From the NCBI GenBank assembly GCA_026122225.1, contig JANEZZ010001491.1, positions 656,001 through 720,000 on the forward strand: DNA of 64,000 nt, written 5' to 3'. Positions 55,434 to 64,000 of the stretch are shown here, in pieces. A model generated the notes under the pieces. That model ran no database searches. It saw nothing but the letters and a program-made list of their open reading frames with translations, and was not told the DNA's origin. The DNA comes from Heloderma charlesbogerti. Its lineage: Eukaryota > Chordata > Lepidosauria > Squamata > Helodermatidae. Position numbers and translations under genes: made by a program. How positions within the stretch are numbered: the first letter of the stretch is position 1; each line of letters begins with the position of its first letter.

Positions 55434-56047
55434 AGCTTATGGCTTCACTGAGTTACGCAAGCCCCTTTGCCACAACAAGGCAGTGATCCATGAAGGGGTT
55501 TATTACACTAGTGTAATATAAACTTTGCTGCACGAAGTGGTGTGTCATGAACCAGTGCATAACCAGGCAGAAGCTCAGCAGGCAGAGTTTTATCCCTGCC
55601 ACCACTTCCCCCAGAAGCCGACCTAAGGCAGAACAGGCCCTAGGCTAAAAAACAAAACCAAAACCAAATGCCCCCTCCAAGTTTACCTAGTCTCCAGCAC
55701 CACTAGTTGGTGCTCAGGAGACACACAAGTATTCATTCTGGGGCAGTACTGATACATCAGCCCTGCAGTATTTCCAGATTATGGAAGTGTAGTCCCCTCC
55801 AGGATGCCCAGAGCCCAACCCTTTAGGGCCCTGAGGAGCAGCCACAGGAAACTGAGGAGTTTTTGTGAGGCATTTCTGAGAGAGAGTAGAAAATCTGAGC
55901 GAGGAAAGGAACTTGGGAGTCTACAAGGGGGGGAGGGTAAATAAAAAGTTCCAACAAGAGAAGACAATGAAGGAGAGAACTGCAGCCCAATACCCCCACA
56001 CAGCATTCATCCAGCAGCAGCTGTGAGACCTTCATTTGCATCCCAGG

Positions 56048-56761
56048 TAGGGTGCCCCAGTGTCCTACGTTACAGAGGACAGTCGTTTATTGGAAGGCAC
56101 CCTCTGTTTGAAGGGCTGTCCAGTCCTAGTTTGGTTTAAAGATAAAGAATCATAAAAAGGAAGAGCCTGAGGGCATCTCTACACCAGCCTAAAATCCCGC
56201 ATTTAAAAACGGGGCTTTCTGCTTCTGTTTTAAATGCAGGATCACCACGACTCCCTTTTTCACGTGCTTCCTTTTCCCCCACCCCCTTCCCCCTCCTTCT
56301 CGCCATATCCAAGTCTTCCACTATCTTTCATTGATCTCGCTCCTCTTCTTGCTGCTTTCACGGAGGAAAGTGAAGCAGAACAGAACAGGGTAATTTGATA
56401 GCTCATTATCTGTGATCTATTTAAAAATGGAACAAAGGGCATTTAGTGCAGGAGACGCCTTGAATGATCATGGCATCATGTTAAGAGCCCGCAAACATCC
56501 GTGAAGGAGCAATCTCAATCACAGGATAAAAGCTCCCTGTGAAGGAGCCCTTAAAGAGGCCTTGAGGCTGCCCATCAACAGTAGCAAACAGGTGACCTGG
56601 TCAAAGTCTTCCCCAACATGGTGAGATGTATTATATTTCTATTTAAATTATAGTGATTATTTCTAAATTTGCATCTATAAACATAAATTAGCATATGTAA
56701 ATGTTATGCAGGTTGTCGTCTTTTGTCTTCTTTTTTGGCAGTGTGTTCAGTGGCCACTCTA
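56048..56761. mobile_element. TAGGGTGGCCA hAT-like element, split by a MITE
   Basis: It starts TAGGGTGCCCCAGTGTCCTA and ends TTCAGTGGCCACTCTA. Outer parts match 16542 and 57419 (GGCTGTCCAGTCCTAGTTTG, TGGTGAGATGTATTATATTT). The MITE 56171-56550 interrupts it. The interior 3' half is AT-rich (AAATTTGCATCTATAAACAT). Confidence 0.62.
56171..56550. mobile_element. Palindrome-ended MITE, copy 2 (nested)
   Basis: It starts GGGCATCTCTACACCAGCCT and ends CCCTGTGAAGGAGCCC, an inverted-orientation relative of 22755-23118. Flanked by TGA (56168-56170) and TTA (56551-56553). 380 bp, noncoding; the frames over its CT-rich centre are spurious. Confidence 0.62.
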
Positions 56762-57418
56762 GCATCTGAAGCCAAGCAACAATAATTTAGAAGGGTTAGA
56801 AACCTTTTTTAAAAAAGTGATAGCATCTCTCTGAAACATACTTTTTGGGTAGAATGTGATGTGTTCCAGGGGGTGGGGCAGAAATCTCATTGAGGAATAC
56901 AAAATCCTGAAGGGGAATGGAAGTGAGATTCTACAAGACTATTTGAGGTAATGTCAAATAGAAGAACAAAGGAACATAAACTAAAGCTAAGAAAGGGTCA
57001 GGCCCTCAAGGAATGTAGGCAGAATTTCTTTAGACGGGGAGAAAGGTGAACATATAGAAAGGAAAGCAAAGGGCAGCAATAGGGGAGGAAACTGTTGTAA
57101 ACCGTCATACTGGGATGGGAGACAAGTGCAAAATACAAACCATGCTGCAATTGTTAATGCTATAGAAGGGACAGTAGATCACTTTGCCATCTTCTGACCA
57201 GATTTTCTCCCTCCTTCCACACATACACTTCTGTTTCTGTTTCTAAAAGCAGGATGCATAAACAATAAAAATCAAAACCAAGGTAGATTGTCTATTCCAT
57301 TTCCCTCCTCCACAAGATTTATATATTTCTAATTCATACCTTCAACATAATCCATATAGGAGAGAACCACAACTCTTCTGGGTGTGGCCAGGATCTATCT
57401 ACCAAAACAGTATATCTT

Positions 57419-57745
57419 AGGGTGGCCACTTACACATCACCAAAAAAGAGGACAGATAGTTGTATAAAAGTTTGGATATGATAATTTATATAGAGAGATG
57501 CAAATTTAGAAGAAATAATTCTAATTTAAAAATAGAAATGCAGTATATCTCACCATAGTGTAGAAGACTGTGAGCAGGTACCCTGTGTTCCTTGCAGAGT
57601 CTGCTGTCCAGGTGCTGTTGATGGGCACCTTCAAGGCCCAGCTCTCCCCTCTGGTGGTTCTTCCTCTTTAAACCAGCCTTGGACTGGACAGCCCTTCAAA
57701 CAGAGGATGCCTTCAGAACGATGTAGCATTTCCCTAGTCCCAGGA
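57419..57745. mobile_element. TAGGGTGGCCA hAT-like element, uninterrupted copy
   Basis: It starts TAGGGTGGCCACTTACACAT, in the opposite orientation to 16542, and contains GGTGCTGTTGATGGGCACCT and AGCCCTTCAAACAGAGGATG. At about 327 bp it gives the uninterrupted length of the family. The right end TTTCCCTAGTC is diverged. Confidence 0.6.
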
Positions 57746-58069
57746 AGATGGTTGCATTAGCTAAGTCGCCACTTGAAGTTGCTGTTGTTGTTGTGAAAAG
57801 AAATAAAAGCAAGCCCTTGTCTACTTCATAATGGTCAGATACCCCAACCCGCAAAAAGATTAATCCAATCTTTGGGTGAGGTTTTGCCCCATCCCCTAAA
57901 ACTCACAAAAATCAGTGGGCTGAATACTTTGGCCCAGCACTACTTTTCACAGTTATTGGGGCATATGACTGTGGGTCAAGATATAATCTGTATCCATTAA
58001 TTCCAGAAGGGAAAGAAAAGGGAAGAGGAAGGACATCAAATAGTAGTCCCATTCAAGGGCTTTTGTTGG

Positions 58070-58225
58070 CTTGGTTCACATGAACACAGGGTGGTTAATA
58101 AGCCATGGGGGCTTGTTGCTGTGGGTAACAAACCACCATGAACCAACAATAGCCCATGGGTTCCAGGTGGCTTGTTAGCCATGGCAACAAGCCACCCTGG
58201 CTGAGTTCACACTACACGGCAAGCC
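58070..58225. mobile_element. Palindromic element fragment (GGTTCACATGAACACAGGGT)
   Basis: GGTGGTTAATAAGCCATGGG and GGCTTGTTGCTGTGGGTAAC pair with GGCTTGTTAGCCATGGCAAC and AAGCCACCCTGGCTGAGTTC. It resembles the GGGTTGTT foldback group at 33285, 44660 and 49378. Boundaries approximate. Confidence 0.5.
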
Positions 58226-58643
58226 GTGCTGCACAGGGTAATTATGCAAATCCCCCTGGCATATGACCAGCACGCGAAGTGTGGGAAAGAAGCTATCATG
58301 GCTTATTTCCCAACCCGCGATCATGCAAACCAGGTCTTTGTCTCCTGATAACTGTCCTGTAGTAAAGGTGGCAAGGAGTTTGTGCTTAGCTCTAATCCAA
58401 CAAGGCTTAGTGACTACAGTTCTTACAGATTATTCAGATCCTTAACCAATCACGTAAGTCGTCTCTCTTAGCCTTCTTCACTTTGACTTGTTTTGATGGT
58501 TGCAAGATTAGAGGAAGACACTCTCGGAGTAGCTTCCTGGACCTTGTTAAGACGGAGGCTCGGCTGCGTTTTGCTCTGCAGGACTTGCCAGGATTCCCTG
58601 GCAACGTGGGATGGAACTTGGCTGGGGGAAGGGAGGTGGGGCT

Positions 58644-59283
58644 TAGGGGTGTAAGAAACCCTGCTTACCTGGCTCTACCGGGTTCCGCAGCTGGGGGGAG
58701 GCGATCCATTCCTCCCCCAGGAATCCATGACGGGGGGGAGGCGATCCGTTCCTCCCTCCCAGAATCCTGCCCTCCCAGCTCCACTCTGCGGCCAGGCTGT
58801 GGAGCCGCCGGCCAGGCCAACCCGCAGTGGGGCCTCCAACCACTGCTGGGCTGGTGCGGACGCAAATGGCGTCCTGCATAGGGAACGCCATTTGTGTCCC
58901 TATGCAAGCCCGTGATAGGCTACGTAAATATTTACGTAGCCTATCACAGCTAAAGCAGGGACGTAAATAGCATCCCCTACGCCATTTGCGTCCCTGCTTT
59001 AGCCATGATAGGTTACGTAAATATATATGTAGCCTATCACGGGCCAGTGTAGGGATGCAAATGGCGGCCGCTATGATGGCTGCCATTTGCGGCTGCAGCA
59101 GCCTGGCAGCGGCCAGAGCCACCACCGCCGCCACCGGAGCCGCAGCCAGGTAGGCTTCATTTTGCAGGGCTTTCACGGGGTGGTGGGGCAAGGGGCTTCG
59201 TTCCACCACAGATTCCAGGGGGGGGCGAATTCACTGGAATTCAGCCCCCCTGGGATCCATGGCGGAATTCTCTAACATCCCTA
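58644..59283. mobile_element. Palindrome-ladder hAT-type element, copy C
   Basis: A 640-bp element starting TAGGGGTGTAAGAAACCCTG and ending GCGGAATTCTCTAACATCCC (then TA), in the same orientation as copy A. Flanks GTGGGGCT (58636-58643) and GTGGGGCC (59284-59291) match at 7 of 8 positions. It holds two GATAGG..CCTATC palindromes (58911-58948 and 59003-59042) and three CAAATGGC..GCCATTTG hairpins (58859-58900, about 58957-58996, 59051-59094). GC-rich frames over it are spurious. Confidence 0.85.
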
Positions 59284-59726
59284 GTGGGGCCTTTTGTGGA
59301 GTCAGAAGTGTGCGACCCTTCCCTTTTCACATCTCCCTCTGCTCTGCTCATGCTTCCCAGCCACTCTGCAGCTATGCCTTGTCACACAGAGGCAAGGAAG
59401 CAGGTCTAGCTATTGGCAGATGCCTGACTGCTACAAAAACAGCATTTGGGCTCTACTTGCATGGAGGGGGGCGATGGGAGCATCCCAGCGTCAGCAGTGT
59501 CTTTAGCACTCCCTGTCACTGCTTTAAAAACAAAGCATGATCATTCTTAAACATTCGGCACACAGTACAGTCAAGGAATGCAATCCTACACACAGCAAAT
59601 GCCATGGAAATCCATGGGATTTATTTCCAAGCAAAAGTTCTTAATATTGGGGTACAAGAGGGTTTTTTGTTTTTTTTACTGACAGTGGTCATCAGTTCCT
59701 TATGGTCAGTTAGACATGTACTCTAC

Positions 59727-59812
59727 AGCTGCAATCGTATGTACACTTACTTCAGAGTAAACCCCATTGAATTCAGTGGGCCTTGCTTCTGAGTAAACAG
59801 GTTGCACTGCAC
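59727..59812. repeat. AAGTCCCATTG-family palindromic repeat
   Basis: GCAATCGTATGTACACTTAC, CAGAGTAAACCCCATTGAAT and CAGTGGGCCTTGCTTCTGAG form the two arms. No coding content. Confidence 0.62.
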
Positions 59813-59917
59813 GTGTGTGTCTTGAATTCCAAAACCATATACATGCCTACACACCCGACCCCACCCATTCCACCCCCTCCAGCAACCAGCAATGCTGTGT
59901 TAGCATAGAGCAAGTGT

Positions 59918-60255
59918 AGGCAACCTGGTGCCCTGTGGGTATTTTGGGTTACAGCCCCAGTGCAGGCTGGTGGCTCCAATGTCAGTGGGGCTGTGAATCT
60001 GCTGGGTTTCAGTCAGAACCAACCAGAATTCTAAAGGAGCTATCCAAGGTACTGAACCCAATCTCCAAACTAGGTTTAGCCCCTTGGATAGTTCCTTTAG
60101 AGTTCTGGCTGGTTCTGACTGAAACCCAGAGCAGATTCACAGCCCCACTCACATCAGAGCCACCAGGCTTCACTATACAGCTCCCACAATCCCTCACCAT
60201 TGGCCATGCTGGTTTGGGGCTTATGGGAATTCAATTCCATAACCTCTGAAGGGCA
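59918..60255. mobile_element. ACTCCCAC-family MITE split by another element
   Basis: The left part GTAGGCAACCTGGTGCCCTG (59918-59957) and the right part AGCTCCCACAATCCCTCACC, TTGGCCATGCTGGTTTGGGG and GAAGGGCACCCAAG (60176-60255) are the two arms. They are separated by the 59958-60175 element. Confidence 0.65.
59958..60175. mobile_element. CAGTGGAGGCT-family hAT-like MITE, copy 3 (nested)
   Basis: A 218-bp element with ends CAGTGCAGGCTGGTGGCTCC and GAGCCACCAGGCTTCACTA. The stem carries TCTAAAGGAGCTATCCAAGG and its complement. Flanks TACAGCCC (59950-59957) and TACAGCTC (60176-60183) match at 7 of 8 positions. Confidence 0.85.
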
Positions 60256-60259
60256 CCCA

Positions 60260-61109
60260 AGAAACAGAGGCTGCCTACAAACACATGTTCATATTTTGTA
60301 TGCAGGGGGTATTGACCCAATCAATTAACTCATTTTCTTAACTGTGTTCCAAATGCCTAACCCCATTCTCAGGATTTCTATTAGACAAGAGTTGAGCATT
60401 TCTGAACATTGGGTTATTCTGGCAGCTACATATTCTGGGACCCATCTGCCATAGGTGTCATATGTGTTTGTATTTTGGTTTTGGTTCATTTGTTTCTTTG
60501 GTTCATTTTTTTCTTGCTGACTATACTGTACTTATTGACATATGTCTTTAACAAAAGCCAATAGTGTTTAAAATATGTATTTGTTTTCTTCAAACTCTAC
60601 TTTGTTCTTATTTAAGACAAAGAAAGGCTTCTTGCTGAAAATAGTTGTTCAATACACGACTGAACTAGCTTTTGATGGCCACTTCAGACACATCTGTCCT
60701 TTGTCATGAAATCAATAACATGAAATCCCCCTTCTCCTAGAAACAAACTTGGTACAATCTGCTTTCTATTGGGCAACTGAGAAAAACAGATGCTTCTCCC
60801 ATGAAGCCTGTGAATGAGCTGAGATGTGAACCCTGCTTTTCATCCAAGGCCTCCCCTGGACTGTAGTGGCTTCCTTTGAAATATAAACTTTTGCTTCATC
60901 TGCATGTCTTCAAAAAGTAGAGCAATAGACACATCCTAATCAAGAATGTTAGATAGAGGATTATTCCTAGAACAGAATTTTGGAAAAGTCTGAATTTTGG
61001 AAAAGTCTAAGTATTTGATTTGATTGTAGCATTATTCTCAGGAGAGAATTCCATAATTCTATCCTCCTTCATATATGGAAAATTGTGAGTAGTTCCTGAA
61101 AGTTTAGGA
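60260..61109. other. Single-copy DNA
   Basis: A short direct duplication of AATTTTGGAAAAGTCT at about 60977-61010. No gene is supported. Confidence 0.45.
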
Positions 61110-61114
61110 CAGGG

Positions 61115-61675
61115 TGTCACATTTTCCTTGGGCCCCCTTTTTCTTGATGCACTCACACACAAATAGAGAGGCTTCAGTCTCAGGCCTTTAATTCATTATC
61201 AACAAGTTCATTACAGATGCAAATCTTCGAAGACTCTCAGGCTACAAAGGAATGTCCCCAGGGGATTCAAATGGGAACACCAAAGTTGCCTGCAGTTTGA
61301 AGTGAGGCTTGCTGGCTAGACTAACTTAGGGAGGGATGTCCGGCCCTTCCAGTGATGCTTCCCTCCGTCGCTTCTCATGCATCACTAACGGAGTTGACCG
61401 TCTGAGCTCCGTCCCTGACGTTTCCTTCTTAGCTCTGCGCTGTAGTCTAGCATCTCTTAGGTCACAGCTCTTACTCTCCTCCTCATCCTCCTCACAGCTT
61501 CTCACAGAGGGGGGCAAGTGGGGGCTTGAGGCTCGACCATCTGGGAGTTAGTAACCAGAGAAGCACGCCTACCCGTATCTGAACTGGCTTGGGAAAATGC
61601 ATCCCCAGTTCTGGCTGTTCCTCTTCTGAATCTGAGCTGCTAACTATCTCCCTGTGCTCAGAATCAATCCTGACA
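61115..61675 (-). mobile_element. Solo LTR with 5-bp duplication
   Basis: A 561-bp block begins TGTCACATTTTCCTTGGG and ends CAATCCTGACA. The termini TGTCA and TGACA are inverted repeats obeying the TG..CA rule. It is flanked by an exact CAGGG duplication (61110-61114 and 61676-61680). On the minus strand an ATGAATTAAAGGCC stretch near 61190 may serve as the polyadenylation signal, suggesting minus orientation. No internal coding region remains. The element family (ERV or Gypsy) cannot be fixed. Confidence 0.8.
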
Positions 61676-62390
61676 CAGGGATACGCAACCTTTTTGGGCT
61701 GTGGGAACATCTGGCAACTTGAGAAACTTTTGTGGGCACCACTACAAAAATGGCTGCCATGGGAGGCATGGCAAAGGACAAGGAACCTGCCCAAAAGACT
61801 GAGTACAAGGCAGAAGTGGGGTCTGAGCTCCAATGCACTAAACAAGTCCTTTGAACCCTCAGCTTTTAGCACCATCAGAAACCTATTTCACAGCAATCCC
61901 AGCTGAAAATGTGTTAATACTTTTTTAAAAAAAGTGGGAGGGGTGGGGCACCTTGGTGGGCTCCAGGTAGAGATGCTGGAGAAATCCGCTTATCAGATGG
62001 CACTAGGAAGTAGCCCTTTTTTCCTGTCCTTTTTAAAGTTTTGTCAGGCCCACATGCTGTGCAGTGACCTGAAGCACCAGATGCAACCTGATAGAACGAA
62101 GACAAGCAGGCATGGCTGCACCAGCGCATGCACCTGACTAAACATTCAAAAAGAAAAAAAGGATGTTGTGTGGCAACAGCCATCAGCCCCGGTATGTGGG
62201 TGCTCATGCTGGGTGCTGACACTGTGCCTGTTTCCTGCCCACCCACCTGCCCCACAGCCCCCATCATCCTCCACTGCTGTGCCCTCTGGTTGTCCTTGCA
62301 AGGGGCGCAGAACTTGCACCCCAATGTCCAGCACTAACAGAGCCACTGTTTCCATGCCAGATTGGATGCACAATTGTTCCTCTTTTGTTT
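61676..62390. other. Low-copy DNA, possible MITE remnant
   Basis: Text from 61676 (CAGGGATACGCAACCTTTTT, GGGCTGTGGGAACATCTGGC) resembles the left end of hAT-like MITEs, but a matching right end is not obvious. The frames at 62146-62373 are not supported as genes. Confidence 0.35.
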
Positions 62391-62639
62391 TGAAGTGGGA
62401 ATTCTGTCTTCTAATTTCAACATCTAATTTCTATTCACTCTGCACATCACTGAGTGTATCTGGTGAGAGTCTGCCCTGGTTTTGCACGTTCAACAGCTGT
62501 CAGGTTGGCATGAAGAACTCCAACATGTCATTTAAACAGGTTTTTAAGCTTTGTTTATGCCTTTCTGGTCATAATTTTGCCCAATATTGTAAAGTTTGTG
62601 GGCTTCTAAAGGAAATGCCTCCATTTCCTTCCCTTTCCT

Positions 62640-62765
62640 CTGTTGTCACCTTTGTATCTATTTCTAGATTCTAAACCCCTCTGGGCAGTGACTCATGAGA
62701 CCTGTTGTTTGTAAAACACCATGTCCATGGATGGCATTATATAAATAAATACATGCATAAATAGT
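62640..62765 (+). mobile_element. Ancient LINE 3' tail (L2/CR1-like)
   Basis: AGATTCTAAACCCCTCTGGG, TTTGTAAAACACCATGTCCA and GGCATTATATAAATAAATAC follow the common 3' end pattern of old L2-like elements (internal GTAAAGCGC-like word, then TATATAAATAAATA). The preceding AT-rich text may belong to the same element. Confidence 0.45.
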
Positions 62766-62814
62766 AATAGTGAAATACAGTGAATTATATAGACAGCAAC
62801 AAATATTATTGATG

Positions 62815-63110
62815 ACAAATATTATTAATTATTATTAATAATTAAATATTTAATTGTTATTAAATAAATATTATTAGCTACCAAATTCTGTAAGAAAAAT
62901 ATCAACCACTGTGTGTTATCAACTATTAGAAGTCAAGTGCCACCCACTGTCAAATATCAAATAATCTCAGCGGTTGCCAAATAACAGGTACCACAGAGGG
63001 TCCATTGTCAAATAAGGTTGTGTCACATATTGAAAATTAAAAATCAGATAGTGCCAGAAGTCAAATTCTGATGTTGAATATCAGAAGTTCAATGGATATT
63101 TGACCTTTAT
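62815..63110. repeat. AT-rich, degenerate ATCAAAT-type repeat region
   Basis: Repeated words such as TATCAA, GTCAAAT, ATTAGAAGTCAA and CACTGT recur at irregular spacing from 62880 to 63110, after an ATTATTAATA tract. It looks like a decayed minisatellite, but no clean unit could be defined. Confidence 0.35.
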
Positions 63111-63257
63111 TCATGCTAATAGAAGAAGCAAGTTTGCTTGCTTTTGAAAGTGAGGAAGGTGTGTATACTCATCAAAATAGATCAGTGAGGTTACACTGCT
63201 GGGGAAGTGGTGGATTTGTATTTTTAATCATTCTTAGTTGTTTCAATAATGAAACCA

Positions 63258-63352
63258 AGGGTGCAATCCTATACACATTTTCCCAGGAGTAAGTCCCATT
63301 GGACACAGTGGAGCTTACTTCTGAGTAGACATGCATAGGATTATGCTGCAAA
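63258..63352. repeat. AAGTCCCATTG-family palindromic repeat, best copy
   Basis: GGGTGCAATCCTATACACAT at the left pairs with ATGCATAGGATTATGC at the right; the middle arms are CAGGAGTAAGTCCCATTGGA and CAGTGGAGCTTACTTCTGAG. The same outer GGGTGCAATCCTA is used by the MITE family at 2780. Confidence 0.65.
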
Positions 63353-64000
63353 ACATCTAAATCTAGACAAATGTAATGAATAAAATTGTCATGATTTCCC
63401 ACAAGGGGCCCTACATTTTCATGCCGACGCACCCTCTACTCCGTGCTGCATCTCCATCTTGCCATTGTTCAACGGGATCTTCCACTGACTGCTTTATAGG
63501 TCTGATCCAGCAAAGCTCTTGAATCACATTCATGGAAGGGGAGAATCATGGCAATAACAGAATCTTTCTTCCCAGCTCATTGAGAAAGTAATATATGCAC
63601 CATCTTCTAAATAGGTAAATGATACCTGGCCTTTGACATTATTTTAATCTCATTCCATCCACAACCACTCCACTCCGGATGAGTTATTATATATCTATGG
63701 GAACCCAACAGGGGTACTAAGACTAGAGTGCCAGGTGAAGGAGGGGAGTGCACCTAGGAGTAGTCATGTTTCACATTATCATCCTTTTACAGTTGCAGCC
63801 AAGACATTTCCCTTTTCTAAGGCTAAATGTCTCTTGACTCCCATCGAAGACCCAGTATAAATATCCTCCCTGCATTCCATACACCAATGTAAGATGCTGC
63901 AGAGAGAGAGAGAGAGAGGATATAAGCTGTATAAAATCTTGATAGAACAAAAATAAAATGTACGCGTCAAACGTGTGCGCCTGATAGATGCAGCAATTGA
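63353..64000. other. Single-copy DNA with (AG)n
   Basis: An AG run at 63901-63918. No gene is supported. Confidence 0.45.

Larger units (their letters stand above)
51482..55498 (-). mobile_element. Full-length BovB (RTE clade) LINE, split by a probable solo LTR
   Basis: An 11-bp direct repeat TTTATTACACT bounds the element (51471-51481 and 55499-55509). Removing the LTR-like insert (51858-52640) leaves about 3.23 kb, near the expected full BovB length. The 5' end is at 55498 and the 3' end, with its TTGTTGTTCAGTC terminal text, at 51482. In coding order the minus strand shows the endonuclease amino end (GTWNVRSMNQGKLEVVKHEM), the RT core, the YADD box and the carboxy end. At least two single-base deletions and one nonsense codon make this copy nonfunctional as it stands. 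Confidence 0.95.

Overview
The window looks like intergenic or deep intronic DNA from a squamate reptile (lizard or snake). The main support is a full-length BovB (RTE-clade) LINE next to CR1- and L2-type LINE ends, tRNA-headed SINEs with CR1- or L2-like tails, and many hAT-like palindromic MITEs. The species cannot be named from sequence alone. I found no convincing host protein-coding gene, rRNA gene or functional tRNA gene. The longest open frames are LINE open reading frames or GC-rich, palindromic transposon DNA.

Layout. 1-740: L2-like reverse transcriptase 3' part (minus). 1.4-2.2 kb: a small hAT MITE and a BovB 3' fragment. 2.8-4.2 kb: MITEs, one nested in another. 4.2-9 kb: mostly single-copy DNA with a CR1 end at 8.5 kb. 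9.5-15 kb: single-copy DNA including a compositionally distinctive block (11.5-12.5 kb) and a 5'-truncated BovB with a 10-bp target duplication. 15.6-21.9 kb: very dense mobile DNA, with GC-rich palindromic hAT elements inserted into older hAT elements and a 5S-rRNA-headed SINE relic. 22-25.4 kb: mostly unique. 25.6-31.9 kb: MITEs, L2, CR1 and a SINE whose internal promoter is split by a transposon. 32-35.5 kb: unique DNA plus two long inverted-repeat elements. 35.6-38 kb: CR1 and two SINEs. 38-44 kb: largely unique, with conserved-element candidates. 44.7 kb: a perfect 89-bp inverted repeat. 45-51.4 kb: mostly unique. 51.48-55.50 kb: full-length BovB with an 11-bp target duplication, split by a probable solo LTR. 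56-60.3 kb: nested MITEs and a third palindrome-ladder hAT element. 61.1-61.7 kb: solo LTR with a 5-bp duplication. 62-64 kb: old repeats.

Relationships. The content is a stratigraphy of insertions rather than a pathway. The clearest relative ages are: LTR after BovB; hairpin-ladder element after the older TAGGGTGGCCA element at 16.5 kb; TAGGGCTGTGCA element after the same older family at 19.3 kb; hAT element after the tRNA SINE at 31.5 kb; CAGTGGAGGCT element after an ACTACAACTCCCA element at 60 kb. The most unusual structures are three related hAT-type elements (16751-17648, 21191-21912, 58644-59283). Each has an exact or near-exact 8-bp target duplication and a ladder of two alternating palindromes. 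The other outstanding structure is the perfect 89-bp inverted repeat at 44745-44956. All family names rest on reading the sequence and recalled family features, with no database search.
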